A stretch of DNA of 64,000 nt from Cryobacterium sp. BB307 (lineage in GTDB: Bacteria > Actinomycetota > Actinomycetes > Actinomycetales > Microbacteriaceae). The notes under the pieces were generated by a model. It saw only the letters and a program-made list of their open reading frames with translations, ran no database searches and had not been told where the DNA came from. The stretch lies in the NCBI RefSeq assembly GCF_012274275.1, contig NZ_JAANZA010000001.1, positions 744,001 to 808,000 of the forward strand, written 5' to 3'. Below, piece by piece: positions 8,262-16,275 of this stretch (the stretch's first letter is position 1; each line of letters begins with the position of its first letter). The translations under genes were made by a program, and so were the position numbers.

Positions 8262-8891
8262 CTAGTACTGGTCGCGGAGGAAGGCAACGATGTCGCCGAG
8301 TTCCTCCTGCGAAACGCCGTGCCCCATGCCCGGGTAGACCTTCTGGGTCAGCGTCGAATGCTCGGGCAGCCAGCCTTTGGTGAACTCGAGGCGATCCTCG
8401 GTGAAGATCGGGTCGGCCGTGCCGCGACCCCAGAAGACCGGCGGCTTCACCTCGGCCAGTCGTTGATCGCCGTCGCGTTCCTCTGGGATGGCGAAGCCGC
8501 TCAAGGCGACGGCGAAGGCGAACCGCTCGGGGCGGGAGCGCAGCAACTCGAGTGACATCGCGGCGCCCTGCGAGAAGCCGAGCAGGCCCACCGTGGTCGA
8601 CTCTGTGCCGTCGAGCCAGTCGAGGATCGCCTGGGTCGACGCTGCCGCGGACTGCCAGCGCGCAGCATCCGGTGCCTGCTCCGGCATCGGGAACCAACCG
8701 TGCCCCGGCCCGTACGGCAGGGGAGCGCGCAGCGACGCGATGACCGGTTCAAGCGGGAGGTAGCTCGCCATGGAGAACAGGTCGCCCTCGTGCGACCCGA
8801 CCCCGTGGAGCAGCACGAGCAACGGGCGGCTCGCACGCTCACTCTCCGGGGCTGACCACAGCACGGCATCCGAATCGATCGTCACGCTCAT
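8262..8891 (-). CDS. Alpha/beta hydrolase, phospholipase/carboxylesterase family
   Basis: A 209-residue serine hydrolase from the ATG at 8891 (MSVTID). The catalytic triad is visible: Ser107 in GFSQG, Asp in GTADPIF, and His in GMGHGV. LLHGVG forms the oxyanion-hole region. This matches the small carboxylesterase/acyl-protein-thioesterase-like family (PF02230). Substrate cannot be told from sequence. The open frame extends upstream to 8993, but that part runs into the divergent gene's start and shows no family similarity. Confidence 0.85.
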   Translation of the reverse strand: MSVTIDSDAVLWSAPESERASRPLLVLLHGVGSHEGDLFSMASYLPLEPVIASLRAPLPYGPGHGWFPMPEQAPDAARWQSAAASTQAILDWLDGTESTTVGLLGFSQGAAMSLELLRSRPERFAFAVALSGFAIPEERDGDQRLAEVKPPVFWGRGTADPIFTEDRLEFTKGWLPEHSTLTQKVYPGMGHGVSQEELGDIVAFLRDQY

Positions 8892-8991
8892 GCCCCAATC
8901 CTTGCCCATCGAGTCGGGAGAAAAGCGCGCTTTGCGCGGCGGATTGCGGGCAAACCTCCCGACTTGATCGGCTCGTGGGTGAAAATGGGTC

Positions 8992-9531
8992 ATGGCCTCA
9001 GTGGGAACCCCCGACCCGAACTCCGCCTGGCTCTCCGACGACGAGCTGGAATCCGTCCGCCGCCGGCTGCCGCTGATTTACGTCGAGGCGGTGCCGGTCC
9101 GAGTGGATGGCCTCGGCCAGGTCATCGAGGTCGGCGTGCTGTTGCGCGCGTCGGCGGGCGAGATGAGCCGGACCATCGTGTCCGGTCGCGTGATGTACGG
9201 GGAGACCCTCCGGGAGGCGCTGTTCCGCCACCTGGAGAAGGACCTCGGGCCGATGGCGTTCCCGCAGCTGCCGGCGAGCCCGATCCCGTTCCAGGTCGCC
9301 GAGTACTTCCCGCTGCCGGGCATCAGCGCGTTCACCGACTCGAGGCAGCATGCGGTCTCGCTTGCCTACGTGGTTCCGGTGACCGGGACCACCGAGCCAC
9401 GGCAGGACGCGCTCGAGCTGACCTGGCTGACCCCGGAGGCGGCCTGCAGTGACGAGATCAGCCGCGAGATGGAGGGCGGCAGGGGAGCCCTGCTGAAGGC
9501 GGCGCTGGCGTCGGTGGGTCGGCTGGGGTAG
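8992..9531 (+). CDS. NUDIX hydrolase-like DUF4916 family protein
   Basis: A 179-residue protein resembling the actinobacterial DUF4916 group, annotated as NUDIX-like. It starts with the ATG at 8992. The part YGETLREALFRHLEKDLGP sits where the NUDIX box would be, but the canonical GX5EX7REUXEEXGU signature is degenerate, so hydrolase activity is doubtful. It stands alone between a divergent hydrolase gene and a 144-bp gap that carries GC-rich repeats. Confidence 0.7.
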   Translation: MASVGTPDPNSAWLSDDELESVRRRLPLIYVEAVPVRVDGLGQVIEVGVLLRASAGEMSRTIVSGRVMYGETLREALFRHLEKDLGPMAFPQLPASPIPFQVAEYFPLPGISAFTDSRQHAVSLAYVVPVTGTTEPRQDALELTWLTPEAACSDEISREMEGGRGALLKAALASVGRLG

Positions 9532-9568
9532 TCGGCGCGCCGTCCCTATCGCTCAAAGCTGTCGAGAC

Positions 9569-9647
9569 CGCGCCCGTTCCGGCGATCCGCTCGGGTTCCG
9601 GTCATCCGCGCCCGGTGTGCGGGGTGCGGATGTCCGGAGGCGGCGCG
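9569..9647. repeat. GC-rich REP-like element, family B, locus 1
   Basis: The left part at 9569-9591 begins CGCGCCCGTTCCGG and ends TCCGCT. The right part at 9626-9647 reads GCGGATGTCCGGA then GGCGGCGCG. The two halves are roughly inverted copies of one another. They match the longer elements at 44857-44955 and 46840-46992, which share GCGGATGTCCGGAACGGGCG. It lies between the DUF4916 gene and the GNAT gene and contains no gene. Confidence 0.55.
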
Positions 9648-9675
9648 TAACGGTGGTCGAGCTCGTCGAGACCCG

Positions 9676-10176
9676 CTATGCGGTCGCGCCCCGCACCATC
9701 CGGATCTCGTGGATCGACCCGTCGCCAATCGAGAGTTCGTCGCTCGTGCCATCGCGCACGAAGCCGTTTCGCTCATAGAAGGCGATCGCGCGCGGGTTGT
9801 CCTCGGCAACCCAGACCAGGGCGGGTTCGGTCCCGATCGCCGCGTCGAGCAGTCCCTGCCCCGCGCCGCTCCCGTGGTGTGCCGCCAGCAGGTAGATCAC
9901 GTACAACTGCAACGGCACCGGAGGGTCTTCGTCGAGGGGCGTGCCGGCGCCGGCCAGTCCGACAACCACCCCGTCAACTTCGGCAACGACGGGCCCGCCG
10001 ACGCCGCCCCGTCGCTCAATCGCCCGCCGCCACATGTCGGCTCGTTCGGCCGGGTCGAGCGACGCGAGCGTTTCCGCTGGCAGCAGGTGCGCGTAGGTCT
10101 CGTGCCAGGACTGCACGATAACGACACCCATCCGGTCGGCGTCCTCGGCGCGGGCGGGGCGAATGGTGAACGACAT
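9676..10176 (-). CDS. GNAT-family N-acetyltransferase
   Basis: A 166-residue single-domain GNAT protein that transfers an acetyl group from acetyl-CoA to an unknown amine. It begins SFTIRPARAEDA, the usual strand-1/helix-1 pattern. The acetyl-CoA-binding region is LYVIYLLAAHHGSGAGQGLLDAA, close to the family Q/RxxGxG/A loop. The C-terminal NPRAIAFYERNGFV is the typical motif B. The gene follows the DEAD-box helicase on the same strand but is separated by about 200 bp containing a long hairpin, so it is probably a separate unit. Confidence 0.85.
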   Translation of the reverse strand: MSFTIRPARAEDADRMGVVIVQSWHETYAHLLPAETLASLDPAERADMWRRAIERRGGVGGPVVAEVDGVVVGLAGAGTPLDEDPPVPLQLYVIYLLAAHHGSGAGQGLLDAAIGTEPALVWVAEDNPRAIAFYERNGFVRDGTSDELSIGDGSIHEIRMVRGATA

Positions 10177-10217
10177 GCGGCGACCCTATTGCCGTGCAAT
10201 CACCGCCCACAACGCCG

Positions 10218-10272
10218 AGTTGCCCACTTTCGCCCCTGTTTCGGTCGGAAACTGGGGCCAAAGTGGGCAACT
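10218..10272. repeat. 55-bp near-perfect palindrome
   Basis: Outer arms AGTTGCCCACTTT (10218-10230) and AAAGTGGGCAACT (10260-10272) are perfectly complementary. The interior continues the pairing (GCCCC with GGGGC, TGTTTC with GAAACT) with a few mismatches and a small central loop. It lies downstream of the DEAD-box helicase stop at 10374 and upstream of the GNAT start. It may act as a terminator for the helicase, but there is no T tract, so an extragenic palindrome is equally likely. Confidence 0.6.
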
Positions 10273-10373
10273 GGGTGCAGCGAGAGCGGGTGAGGGGTCA
10301 GAAACGGGCCTTCCGGACCTGCGAAGGGCGTTATTGGACCCCTCACGGGGCGCAGGGGTCCGGATGCGGCGCG

Positions 10374-11861
10374 TCAGCCCTGCGCGCGGCGACCGGTGCG
10401 GCGCTCGCCACCGGATGCGACAGGCGTGGACGTGCTGTACGTGCGCGCCGACGAGCGGGTGCGCGGGGCGTGAGCGTTGGAGCGCTCGCCCTGGACCGAC
10501 TGCCCAGTGCGCTTGCGCTGTCCCGAGCGAGCCTGATCCGGGCTGCGCTGGCCGCGCGACTGCTCGCCCCGCGAAACCTGACCAACTTGGCCGCCCTGGC
10601 CTCCGCGGGTCGCGCGCTTCCGGCGCGCGTTGGCGCCCTGCGACGCGCCGCCGCCGCGCTGCTGCTGCACCACGCGCGGCGCGGGCTTCACGAACGCGGC
10701 GACCTCGCCCACGAGCGCGGTCACGGCGCCCGACTCGGCGGTCACCTGCTGCGGTCGCGCGGTGATCGCAGCCTTGCGCAGCAGCGACGCGACATCCGAC
10801 CGCTGGGCCGGCAGCACGATGGTGACAACGTCACCGTCGCTCCCGGCACGCGCGGTGCGGCCGCTGCGGTGCAGGTACGCCTTGTGCTCGGCCGGCGGGT
10901 CGACGTGCACGACGAGCTCGACGTCATCGACGTGCACTCCGCGCGCCGCGACATCCGTCGCCACGAGAACCTTCGCCTCGCCGGAGGCGAACGCGGCCAG
11001 GTTGCGGTCACGCTGCGGCTGCGAGAGGTTGCCGTGCAGGTCGACCGACGGGATCCCCGACTCGGTCAGCTGCTTGGCCAGCTTCTTGGCGTGGTGCTTG
11101 GTGCGCATGAACAGGATGCGACGTCCGGTGCCGGACGCGAGCGTGTTGATCAGGTGCTTCTTCGCGTCGACGTCGGTGACCTCGAACACGTGGTGGGTCA
11201 TCGCGTCGACGTGGCTCGTCGCTTCGTCGACCGAGTGCAGGATCTCGTCGTGCAGGTAACGCTTGACGAGCTTGTCGACGCCGTTGTCCAGGGTGGCGGA
11301 GAACAGCATCCGCTGGCCGCCATCCGGGGTCTTGTTCAGGATGCGCGTGACCACGGGCAGGAAGCCGAGGTCGGCCATGTGGTCGGCCTCGTCGAGCACG
11401 GTGATCTCGATGGCGTCGAGGGTGAGGTGACCCTGTTGCATCAGATCCTCGAGGCGCCCAGGGCAGGCGACAACGATGTCGACGCCGGCCTTGAGCGCGG
11501 CGACCTGGCGCTGCTGCGAGACGCCGCCGAAGATCGTGGTGAGCTTCAGGTCGTACGAGGCGGCCAGGGGCTCCATCGCCGCGGAGATCTGGGTGGCAAG
11601 CTCACGGGTCGGTGCGAGCACGAGGGCATGCGGACGACCGGACTGCCGGCGCCCGCCGTTCGACAGGCGCGCGACGAGCGGGATGGAGAAGGCGAGCGTC
11701 TTGCCGCTGCCGGTCTTGCCGCGTCCAAGCACGTCGCGGCCGCGGAGCGTGTCGGGCAGGGTGTCCTGCTGGATCGGGAAGGGGCTCGTGATGCCGCTCT
11801 TTTCGAGAGCGGCGACGAGCGGTGCGGGCACGCCGAGCGCGCCGAAGCTGGTTTCAGACAT
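10374..11861 (-). CDS. DEAD-box ATP-dependent RNA helicase
   Basis: A 495-residue RNA helicase. Motifs in order: Walker A GKTGSGKT at 48-55, PTRELA near 84-89, DEAD at 157-160, SAT after FSATLDN, and HRSGRTARAG. The last ~110 residues form a basic, low-complexity tail rich in Arg, Gly, Gln and Ser, typical of RhlE-like helicases that remodel RNA in cold stress, ribosome assembly or mRNA decay. The upstream gap to 12070 (209 bp) is a possible long leader; in it I see only AT-richer sequence and a small GCCC/GGGC hairpin. Confidence 0.92.
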   Translation of the reverse strand: MSETSFGALGVPAPLVAALEKSGITSPFPIQQDTLPDTLRGRDVLGRGKTGSGKTLAFSIPLVARLSNGGRRQSGRPHALVLAPTRELATQISAAMEPLAASYDLKLTTIFGGVSQQRQVAALKAGVDIVVACPGRLEDLMQQGHLTLDAIEITVLDEADHMADLGFLPVVTRILNKTPDGGQRMLFSATLDNGVDKLVKRYLHDEILHSVDEATSHVDAMTHHVFEVTDVDAKKHLINTLASGTGRRILFMRTKHHAKKLAKQLTESGIPSVDLHGNLSQPQRDRNLAAFASGEAKVLVATDVAARGVHVDDVELVVHVDPPAEHKAYLHRSGRTARAGSDGDVVTIVLPAQRSDVASLLRKAAITARPQQVTAESGAVTALVGEVAAFVKPAPRVVQQQRGGGASQGANARRKRATRGGQGGQVGQVSRGEQSRGQRSPDQARSGQRKRTGQSVQGERSNAHAPRTRSSARTYSTSTPVASGGERRTGRRAQG

Positions 11862-12070
11862 AGAGGTGTTTCAGTGCTTTCGCATTGGGCGTCAGGGCGT
11901 GCGGTCGCACGCGAATAATAGGCCTGACGGAAGATGGCGAAGATGGCGGATGCCACATTCAATTCGCCGCATGAAATCAATCGCGCCCAACAGGGCGGAG
12001 AAGCGTTCTACGACGCAGGGAGCACCATTCGGCGCTCGCAAGATGACACCAGCGTAGCAGGCGGCCGGGG

Positions 12071-12991
12071 TCAGCCCCTGCGATAGAGCTCGGAAGCGAT
12101 CGACAGGTCCTCCCAGGACATGCCGGTGCTCTTGAAGATCCGCGGGCGCGACCAGTCAACCGGCACCGCCCCGGTGACCAGGTCGCGCATGCCAGTCAAG
12201 GCATCCGGGCTCAGCCGCCCCTCGGCCACCGGGATCATGACGTCGCCGGCCTCGCGCAGCGCAACCGGCACCGATTCGACCACCACCTGTGACCGCGCGA
12301 CGAGGGCGCTGTCGACTTCACGCGCGTCGGCCGCGTGCGCGCCGACGGCCAGAACGCACGCGGTGTCCGGCACCAGCGCGCCGTCGAACAGCGGCTCTGT
12401 CGCGGTGGTCGCGCACACGATCACGTCGGCGTCGCGGATCGCCTCCGCGGTGCCCACGTCGGCGACGATCCCGGATGCGCGCACCGCCGCGGCCGCGCTC
12501 GCCGCCCGCTCCTGGTTGCGCGCCACGATGGTCACGTGCTCCAGCCGCCGGATGCTGCGCATCGCCTCGACGTGCCCGAGCGCCTGCGGACCTGATCCGA
12601 ACACGACCAGCCGTGTCGCGTCATCCGGAACCAGCAGGTCGGCCGCCGCCGCAGACACCGCCGGGGTGCGCAACGTGGTCAGCGCAGCGCCGTCAAGCAG
12701 GGCCACTGGGCTGAGGGTTGCCGCATCCGTGAGCACGTAGACGCCCTGGATGAGAGGCAGCCCGCGAGCCGGGTTCTCGGCCGCCACGGTGAGCACCTTC
12801 ACCCCGGCGAACTCCGACGACTCGCTCGGCATGAGCAGGAATTTCCCCTGGGCCAGGTCGACGGAACCGCGCTCGAAGTCGGCATCCGGGTCGAGTCCGC
12901 TGCGCAGGTCGCGCTGGAGGGTGCGCACCGCGTCGAGGTAGTTCATGCGCTCGAAGATGTCGTCTGCCGTGAGGAAGGGGAGGGTGGTCAT
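12071..12991 (-). CDS. Ornithine cyclodeaminase / mu-crystallin family protein
   Basis: A 306-residue NAD(P)-dependent enzyme of the ornithine cyclodeaminase/mu-crystallin superfamily. Seen are the substrate-side lysine region GVKVLTVAAENPARGLP, the dinucleotide-binding loop VVFGSGPQALGHVEA, and the C-terminal VGAHAADAREVD with the conserved acidic residue. Members act as ornithine cyclodeaminases, alanine dehydrogenases or ketimine reductases; I cannot tell which. It is divergent from the ComB-like gene with only a 59-bp gap, so the two promoters overlap or abut. Ornithine genes are not nearby. Confidence 0.85.
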   Translation of the reverse strand: MTTLPFLTADDIFERMNYLDAVRTLQRDLRSGLDPDADFERGSVDLAQGKFLLMPSESSEFAGVKVLTVAAENPARGLPLIQGVYVLTDAATLSPVALLDGAALTTLRTPAVSAAAADLLVPDDATRLVVFGSGPQALGHVEAMRSIRRLEHVTIVARNQERAASAAAAVRASGIVADVGTAEAIRDADVIVCATTATEPLFDGALVPDTACVLAVGAHAADAREVDSALVARSQVVVESVPVALREAGDVMIPVAEGRLSPDALTGMRDLVTGAVPVDWSRPRIFKSTGMSWEDLSIASELYRRG

Positions 12992-13050
12992 GTTGCGTGA
13001 TGCTACCCGGCCGCCAGGAGCGCGCCTCCCGGTCGATTAGCATTTCGTAG

Positions 13051-13794
13051 GTGTCATTGCCGCTTTCGCAGAACCAGTACCAGGTGCGATTCGACTGGGG
13101 GATCGAGGGCGCCCGCACCGTGGCGGCGGATGTCGATGTGATCGTCGTCGTCGATGTGCTGTCGTTCACAACCATGGTCGGGATCGCGCTCGAGTACGGC
13201 ATCGAGGTGCTGCCGTTCGATGGCACGGATGCGGCACGCTACGCGAGCGAGCACGCGGCAGTCGTCGCGGGGAAACGCGGTTCGCCGCTGAGCCTCTCGC
13301 CGGCGAGCGTCGGACCAGAGCACGCCGGCACACGGGTTGTCGTGCAGTCTCCGAATGGCTCACGGATCAGCGCGGCGCTGCGCGGTGATGTCCCGGTCGT
13401 CGCCGGATCGCTGCGCAACCGGAGTGCAGTCGCGGAATGGGTGCTCGCGAGGCAGGCCGAGAAGGCGAATCGGTTAACGGTGGCGGTGATCGCATCTGGT
13501 GAGGCGCGCGGCGATGGCACCTCGCGCTTCGCGGTCGAGGACATGCTCGGCGCCGGCGCGATCATCGACGCGCTCGCCGAGGTTGGCATCGACTTCTGCT
13601 CGCCGGAGGCAGCTGCCGCGTCTGCCGCATTCACCGGATTGCGCAACGCGATCGGCCATCTGGTGAGCGCATCTGCCAGCGGCAAGGAACTCGAGGAGTG
13701 GGGCTTCCCGCAGGATGTCGAACTGGCGAGCCAGGTCGACTCGTCCACGGTCGTGCCCGTGCTGCGCGGTGACGCGTTCAGCATCACTCGGTGA
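13051..13794 (+). CDS. 2-phosphosulfolactate phosphatase (ComB) family protein
   Basis: A 247-residue protein of the ComB family, which in methanogens dephosphorylates 2-phosphosulfolactate for coenzyme M synthesis. Family signatures seen: VVVDVLSFTT near the N-terminus, QSPNGS in the middle, and GEARGDGTSRFAVEDMLGAG, which contains the conserved Glu, Arg and Asp residues. Actinobacteria make no coenzyme M, so the real substrate here is unknown. The start is a GTG at 13051. A hairpin follows the stop and lies between this gene and the convergent SprT-like gene. Confidence 0.8.
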   Translation: MSLPLSQNQYQVRFDWGIEGARTVAADVDVIVVVDVLSFTTMVGIALEYGIEVLPFDGTDAARYASEHAAVVAGKRGSPLSLSPASVGPEHAGTRVVVQSPNGSRISAALRGDVPVVAGSLRNRSAVAEWVLARQAEKANRLTVAVIASGEARGDGTSRFAVEDMLGAGAIIDALAEVGIDFCSPEAAAASAAFTGLRNAIGHLVSASASGKELEEWGFPQDVELASQVDSSTVVPVLRGDAFSITR

Positions 13795-13842
13795 TCGAGC
13801 CCGCCGAGATCCGTTGACAGGACGCGGCGACCACACCAGCGA

Positions 13843-13904
13843 GCGCCGGCGAAATGTGCGAGTGCACGCGGTCTATCGCACGCGCTCGCACATTCGAGCG
13901 GCGC
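13843..13904. terminator. Bidirectional hairpin between convergent genes
   Basis: Arms 13843-13862 and 13885-13904 pair at 16 of 20 positions, including a perfect AATGTGCGAG/CTCGCACATT block (13853-13862 with 13885-13894) and a GCGCCG/CGGCGC block. It sits between the stops of the convergent genes ending at 13794 and 13913, the expected place for a shared terminator. No T tract is present. Confidence 0.5.
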
Positions 13905-13912
13905 CGGGCCGA

Positions 13913-14404
13913 TCAGCTCGCGGATGCCGCCCGGCGGCGTGTCGCGGCCGAGACGGTCCGCTTCGTCCAGCTGATCAGGTTCGAGCGGTCGAACCGGCGC
14001 GAGCACTTGCCGCACGACATCGCCCGGGTCGGCTTCCGGTAGCGGAAGAACTGGTGACCGGCGGGACACGCCCCGACCCACGGGGCGAGCTCATCGGCGA
14101 CTTCGCCATGATGCAACCGGCCGCCCTCGTACCCGATCTCGCGCGCGAGCTTCTTCCAGCGCGGCCCGTGCCCGGAGCCTTGCCCGGCCATCGCATGCGC
14201 GACCTCGTGCAGCAGCACCTGATGAATCTCGTCATCCTCGTAACGCGCGGCCAGGTAGCGCGAGACGGTGATGCGTTTACGGGTGTAGTTGCACAGCCCG
14301 GCCCGGGTCTTCGCGGTGTCGAAGCCGAAACTCCACTCGGTGGGGTCGAGATGCAGCGCTATCAGGGCCTCCGCCCACCGCCGCACTCGAACCAGATCCG
14401 CCAC
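13913..14404 (-). CDS. SprT-like zinc metalloprotease
   Basis: A 163-residue SprT-like domain protein. The metalloprotease signature HEVAHAM near residue 66 supplies two zinc ligands and the catalytic Glu; a third His follows in GHGPRWKK. A C-terminal zinc ribbon is suggested by GACPAGH and SCGKC. Eukaryotic relatives (Spartan) degrade DNA-protein crosslinks; bacterial members are largely uncharacterised. The 101-bp gap to the TPR gene upstream shows nothing clear. Confidence 0.85.
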   Translation of the reverse strand: MADLVRVRRWAEALIALHLDPTEWSFGFDTAKTRAGLCNYTRKRITVSRYLAARYEDDEIHQVLLHEVAHAMAGQGSGHGPRWKKLAREIGYEGGRLHHGEVADELAPWVGACPAGHQFFRYRKPTRAMSCGKCSRRFDRSNLISWTKRTVSAATRRRAASAS

Positions 14405-14505
14405 GAATCGAGGCTAACCGCTGCCCGCGACGCTCCCCGACCCGGCGCTCCCGAAGGGGCAATCCCCCGCGGCAAACCGACTTGTGAACGAGCAGACGAC
14501 GCGGG

Positions 14506-15012
14506 TCAGAGCCGCGACTCGACGACCTGCGCGGCGAACAGCGAGCTCTGCACCTGATCATCCGGTGCGCCGATCCGCTCCCGCATCGCGGCCGCGGTGC
14601 GGAAATCCTGCAGCGCATTGGCGAAGTCCCCGTGGTCGAACAGCACCTTCCCGCGGTGCTGCAGCGCGAACGCTTCCGTCGCCGCCCAGTCGTGGGTGCG
14701 CGCCTCATCGATGCACGCGGTGAGCTCGCGCCGGGCGTCGTCGAGCTTGCCCTGTTCCTGCTGCACCTGCGCTCGCCGGATGCGAGCCCGGCAGATGGAC
14801 TCCCGATCCCCGGTCATGCGCGCGTTCCGCAGTGCCGCGTTGGCGGCATCCCACGCGTCGTCGATGCGCCCGACCATTCGCAGCAGGGCGACCTTCTCGT
14901 TGATGGACTCGGTGTCGCGGCGGTTCTCGAGCTCCGCGAGCCGATCACCGGCCGCCTGGAGGTCGACCTGTTCACGAAGTGTTGTCGGGTCGTAACCGAG
15001 AATGATGTCCAC
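14506..15012 (-). CDS. TPR-repeat protein
   Basis: A 168-residue all-helical protein with tandem tetratricopeptide-like units, visible as repeated A..A...G/A patterns (DDAWDAANAALRNARMTGD, DDARRELTACIDEA, ANALQDFRTAAAMRERIGA). TPRs are protein-binding scaffolds, and no partner can be inferred. It starts 27 bases after the stop of the PQQ-dehydrogenase-like gene on the same strand and may be co-transcribed with it. Confidence 0.75.
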   Translation of the reverse strand: MDIILGYDPTTLREQVDLQAAGDRLAELENRRDTESINEKVALLRMVGRIDDAWDAANAALRNARMTGDRESICRARIRRAQVQQEQGKLDDARRELTACIDEARTHDWAATEAFALQHRGKVLFDHGDFANALQDFRTAAAMRERIGAPDDQVQSSLFAAQVVESRL

Positions 15013-15039
15013 TGGCCCTCCCGAGGTGTCGAACCAACG

Positions 15040-16161
15040 CTAACCCTCGCGAAGCGGCTCCAGCCGTACCTGCATCAGCTTGTCGTCACCTTCGCGCGGG
15101 TTTCCACGACCGTCGGTGTTGTTGGTGAGCACCCAGAGGCTCCCATCCGGACCCGGGACCGCGTCGCGCAGCCTGCCGAACTCGCCCTCGAACCACGCCA
15201 CCGCTTCCACCCCGCCTGCCGCGAACGGGTAGATCGCCCAGAGTCGCTGGCCGCGCAGTGCGGCCAGGAACAGCGTCTTGTCGACGTAGGCGAGACCGCT
15301 CGGGCTGGCATCGGATGTCGGCCACTGGTAGACCGGGTCGATGAGGCCGGCGACCTGCCCGACGCCCTCGACGATCGGCCAGCCGTAGTTGCCGCCCGGG
15401 GCGATGCGGTTCAGCTCGTCCCAGGTGTTCTGCCCGAACTCGGATGCCCACAACTGGCCGTCCTCGTCCCACGCGAGCCCCTGCGGGTTGCGGTGCCCGA
15501 ACGAGTACACCGGCGAGCCGCTGGTCGGGTTGTCGACCGGCACCGAGCCATCCGGTTCGAGTCGGAGGATCTTGCCGTTCAGCGTGTTCGGGTCCTGCGC
15601 GAGGGAGGCGTCGCCTGCGTCCCCGGCGGTCACGAACAGGTTGCCGTCCGGTCCGAACGCGATGCGCCCGCCATTGTGGTTGCTCGCCTTCCGGATGCCC
15701 GTGATGATCGGTTCGGCGTCGCCCAGGGAGTACGCGCCGGGTCGACCGTTCAGCAGCATCCGGATCACCCGGTTGTCGGATTCGCCGGTGAAGTAGGCGT
15801 ACAGCCAGATGGTGTCACCGAGTTCGAGGGTGGCGATGCCGAGCAGACCGCCCTCACCGGCGGGCACGACCCCGTCGATGGTGCCCACCTCGCGAACCTC
15901 GCCGTCGGTGAGCTCCTTGATGAGGGCGGTGTCGCGTTCGCTGATCAGTGCGGAGCCGTTGGCGAGACGGGCAACCGACCACGGCGAGGTCAGGCCGGTC
16001 GCGAGCACCTCGGGTGTGCCGGCCGGTTGAACCGGGGTGGTCTGCGGCGAACTGGTCGGTGGCGTGAGTGTGCTTCCGCTGGGTGTCGGCCCGGGTGACG
16101 ACGTGCAACCGGCCAGCAGGCCGAGCGCTACCGCTGCCACCAGCATCCGCCTACGCACCAT
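15040..16161 (-). CDS. PQQ-dependent sugar dehydrogenase-like lipoprotein
   Basis: A 373-residue secreted lipoprotein. The N-terminus is a lipoprotein signal: basic MVRRR, a hydrophobic core, and lipobox LLAGC, with Cys19 lipidated. A Ser/Thr/Pro linker follows. The rest is a six-bladed beta-propeller of the glucose/sorbosone dehydrogenase family (PF07995), with GEGGLLGIA, SNHNGGRIAFGPDGNLFV, FGHRNPQGLAWD and GGNYGWP. The His and Arg in these motifs are the family's active-site and PQQ-pocket residues. No PQQ biosynthesis genes are present in the window, so the cofactor source is unknown. Confidence 0.88.
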   Translation of the reverse strand: MVRRRMLVAAVALGLLAGCTSSPGPTPSGSTLTPPTSSPQTTPVQPAGTPEVLATGLTSPWSVARLANGSALISERDTALIKELTDGEVREVGTIDGVVPAGEGGLLGIATLELGDTIWLYAYFTGESDNRVIRMLLNGRPGAYSLGDAEPIITGIRKASNHNGGRIAFGPDGNLFVTAGDAGDASLAQDPNTLNGKILRLEPDGSVPVDNPTSGSPVYSFGHRNPQGLAWDEDGQLWASEFGQNTWDELNRIAPGGNYGWPIVEGVGQVAGLIDPVYQWPTSDASPSGLAYVDKTLFLAALRGQRLWAIYPFAAGGVEAVAWFEGEFGRLRDAVPGPDGSLWVLTNNTDGRGNPREGDDKLMQVRLEPLREG

Positions 16162-16187
16162 GCCCCAATCCTCCCCGCGCGCCTACT

Positions 16188-16267
16188 GAAAATGCAGGAG
16201 ATCCGGCCCGATTCGTGCCGTTCTGTTACCGATCCGGCCCGTCGGCGGCCGAATCTCCTGCATTTTC
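16188..16267. repeat. 80-bp palindromic element, TGCAGGA-type, copy 1
   Basis: Perfect 15-base arms GAAAATGCAGGAGAT (16188-16202) and ATCTCCTGCATTTTC (16253-16267) enclose 50 bases. The interior holds the direct repeat GATCCGGCCCG twice. It fills the 114-bp gap between the spermidine-synthase-like gene and the dehydrogenase lipoprotein gene. A related element with arms ending ATGCAGGACAT lies at 19544-19645. Confidence 0.65.
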
Positions 16268-16275
16268 CGGCGCGG

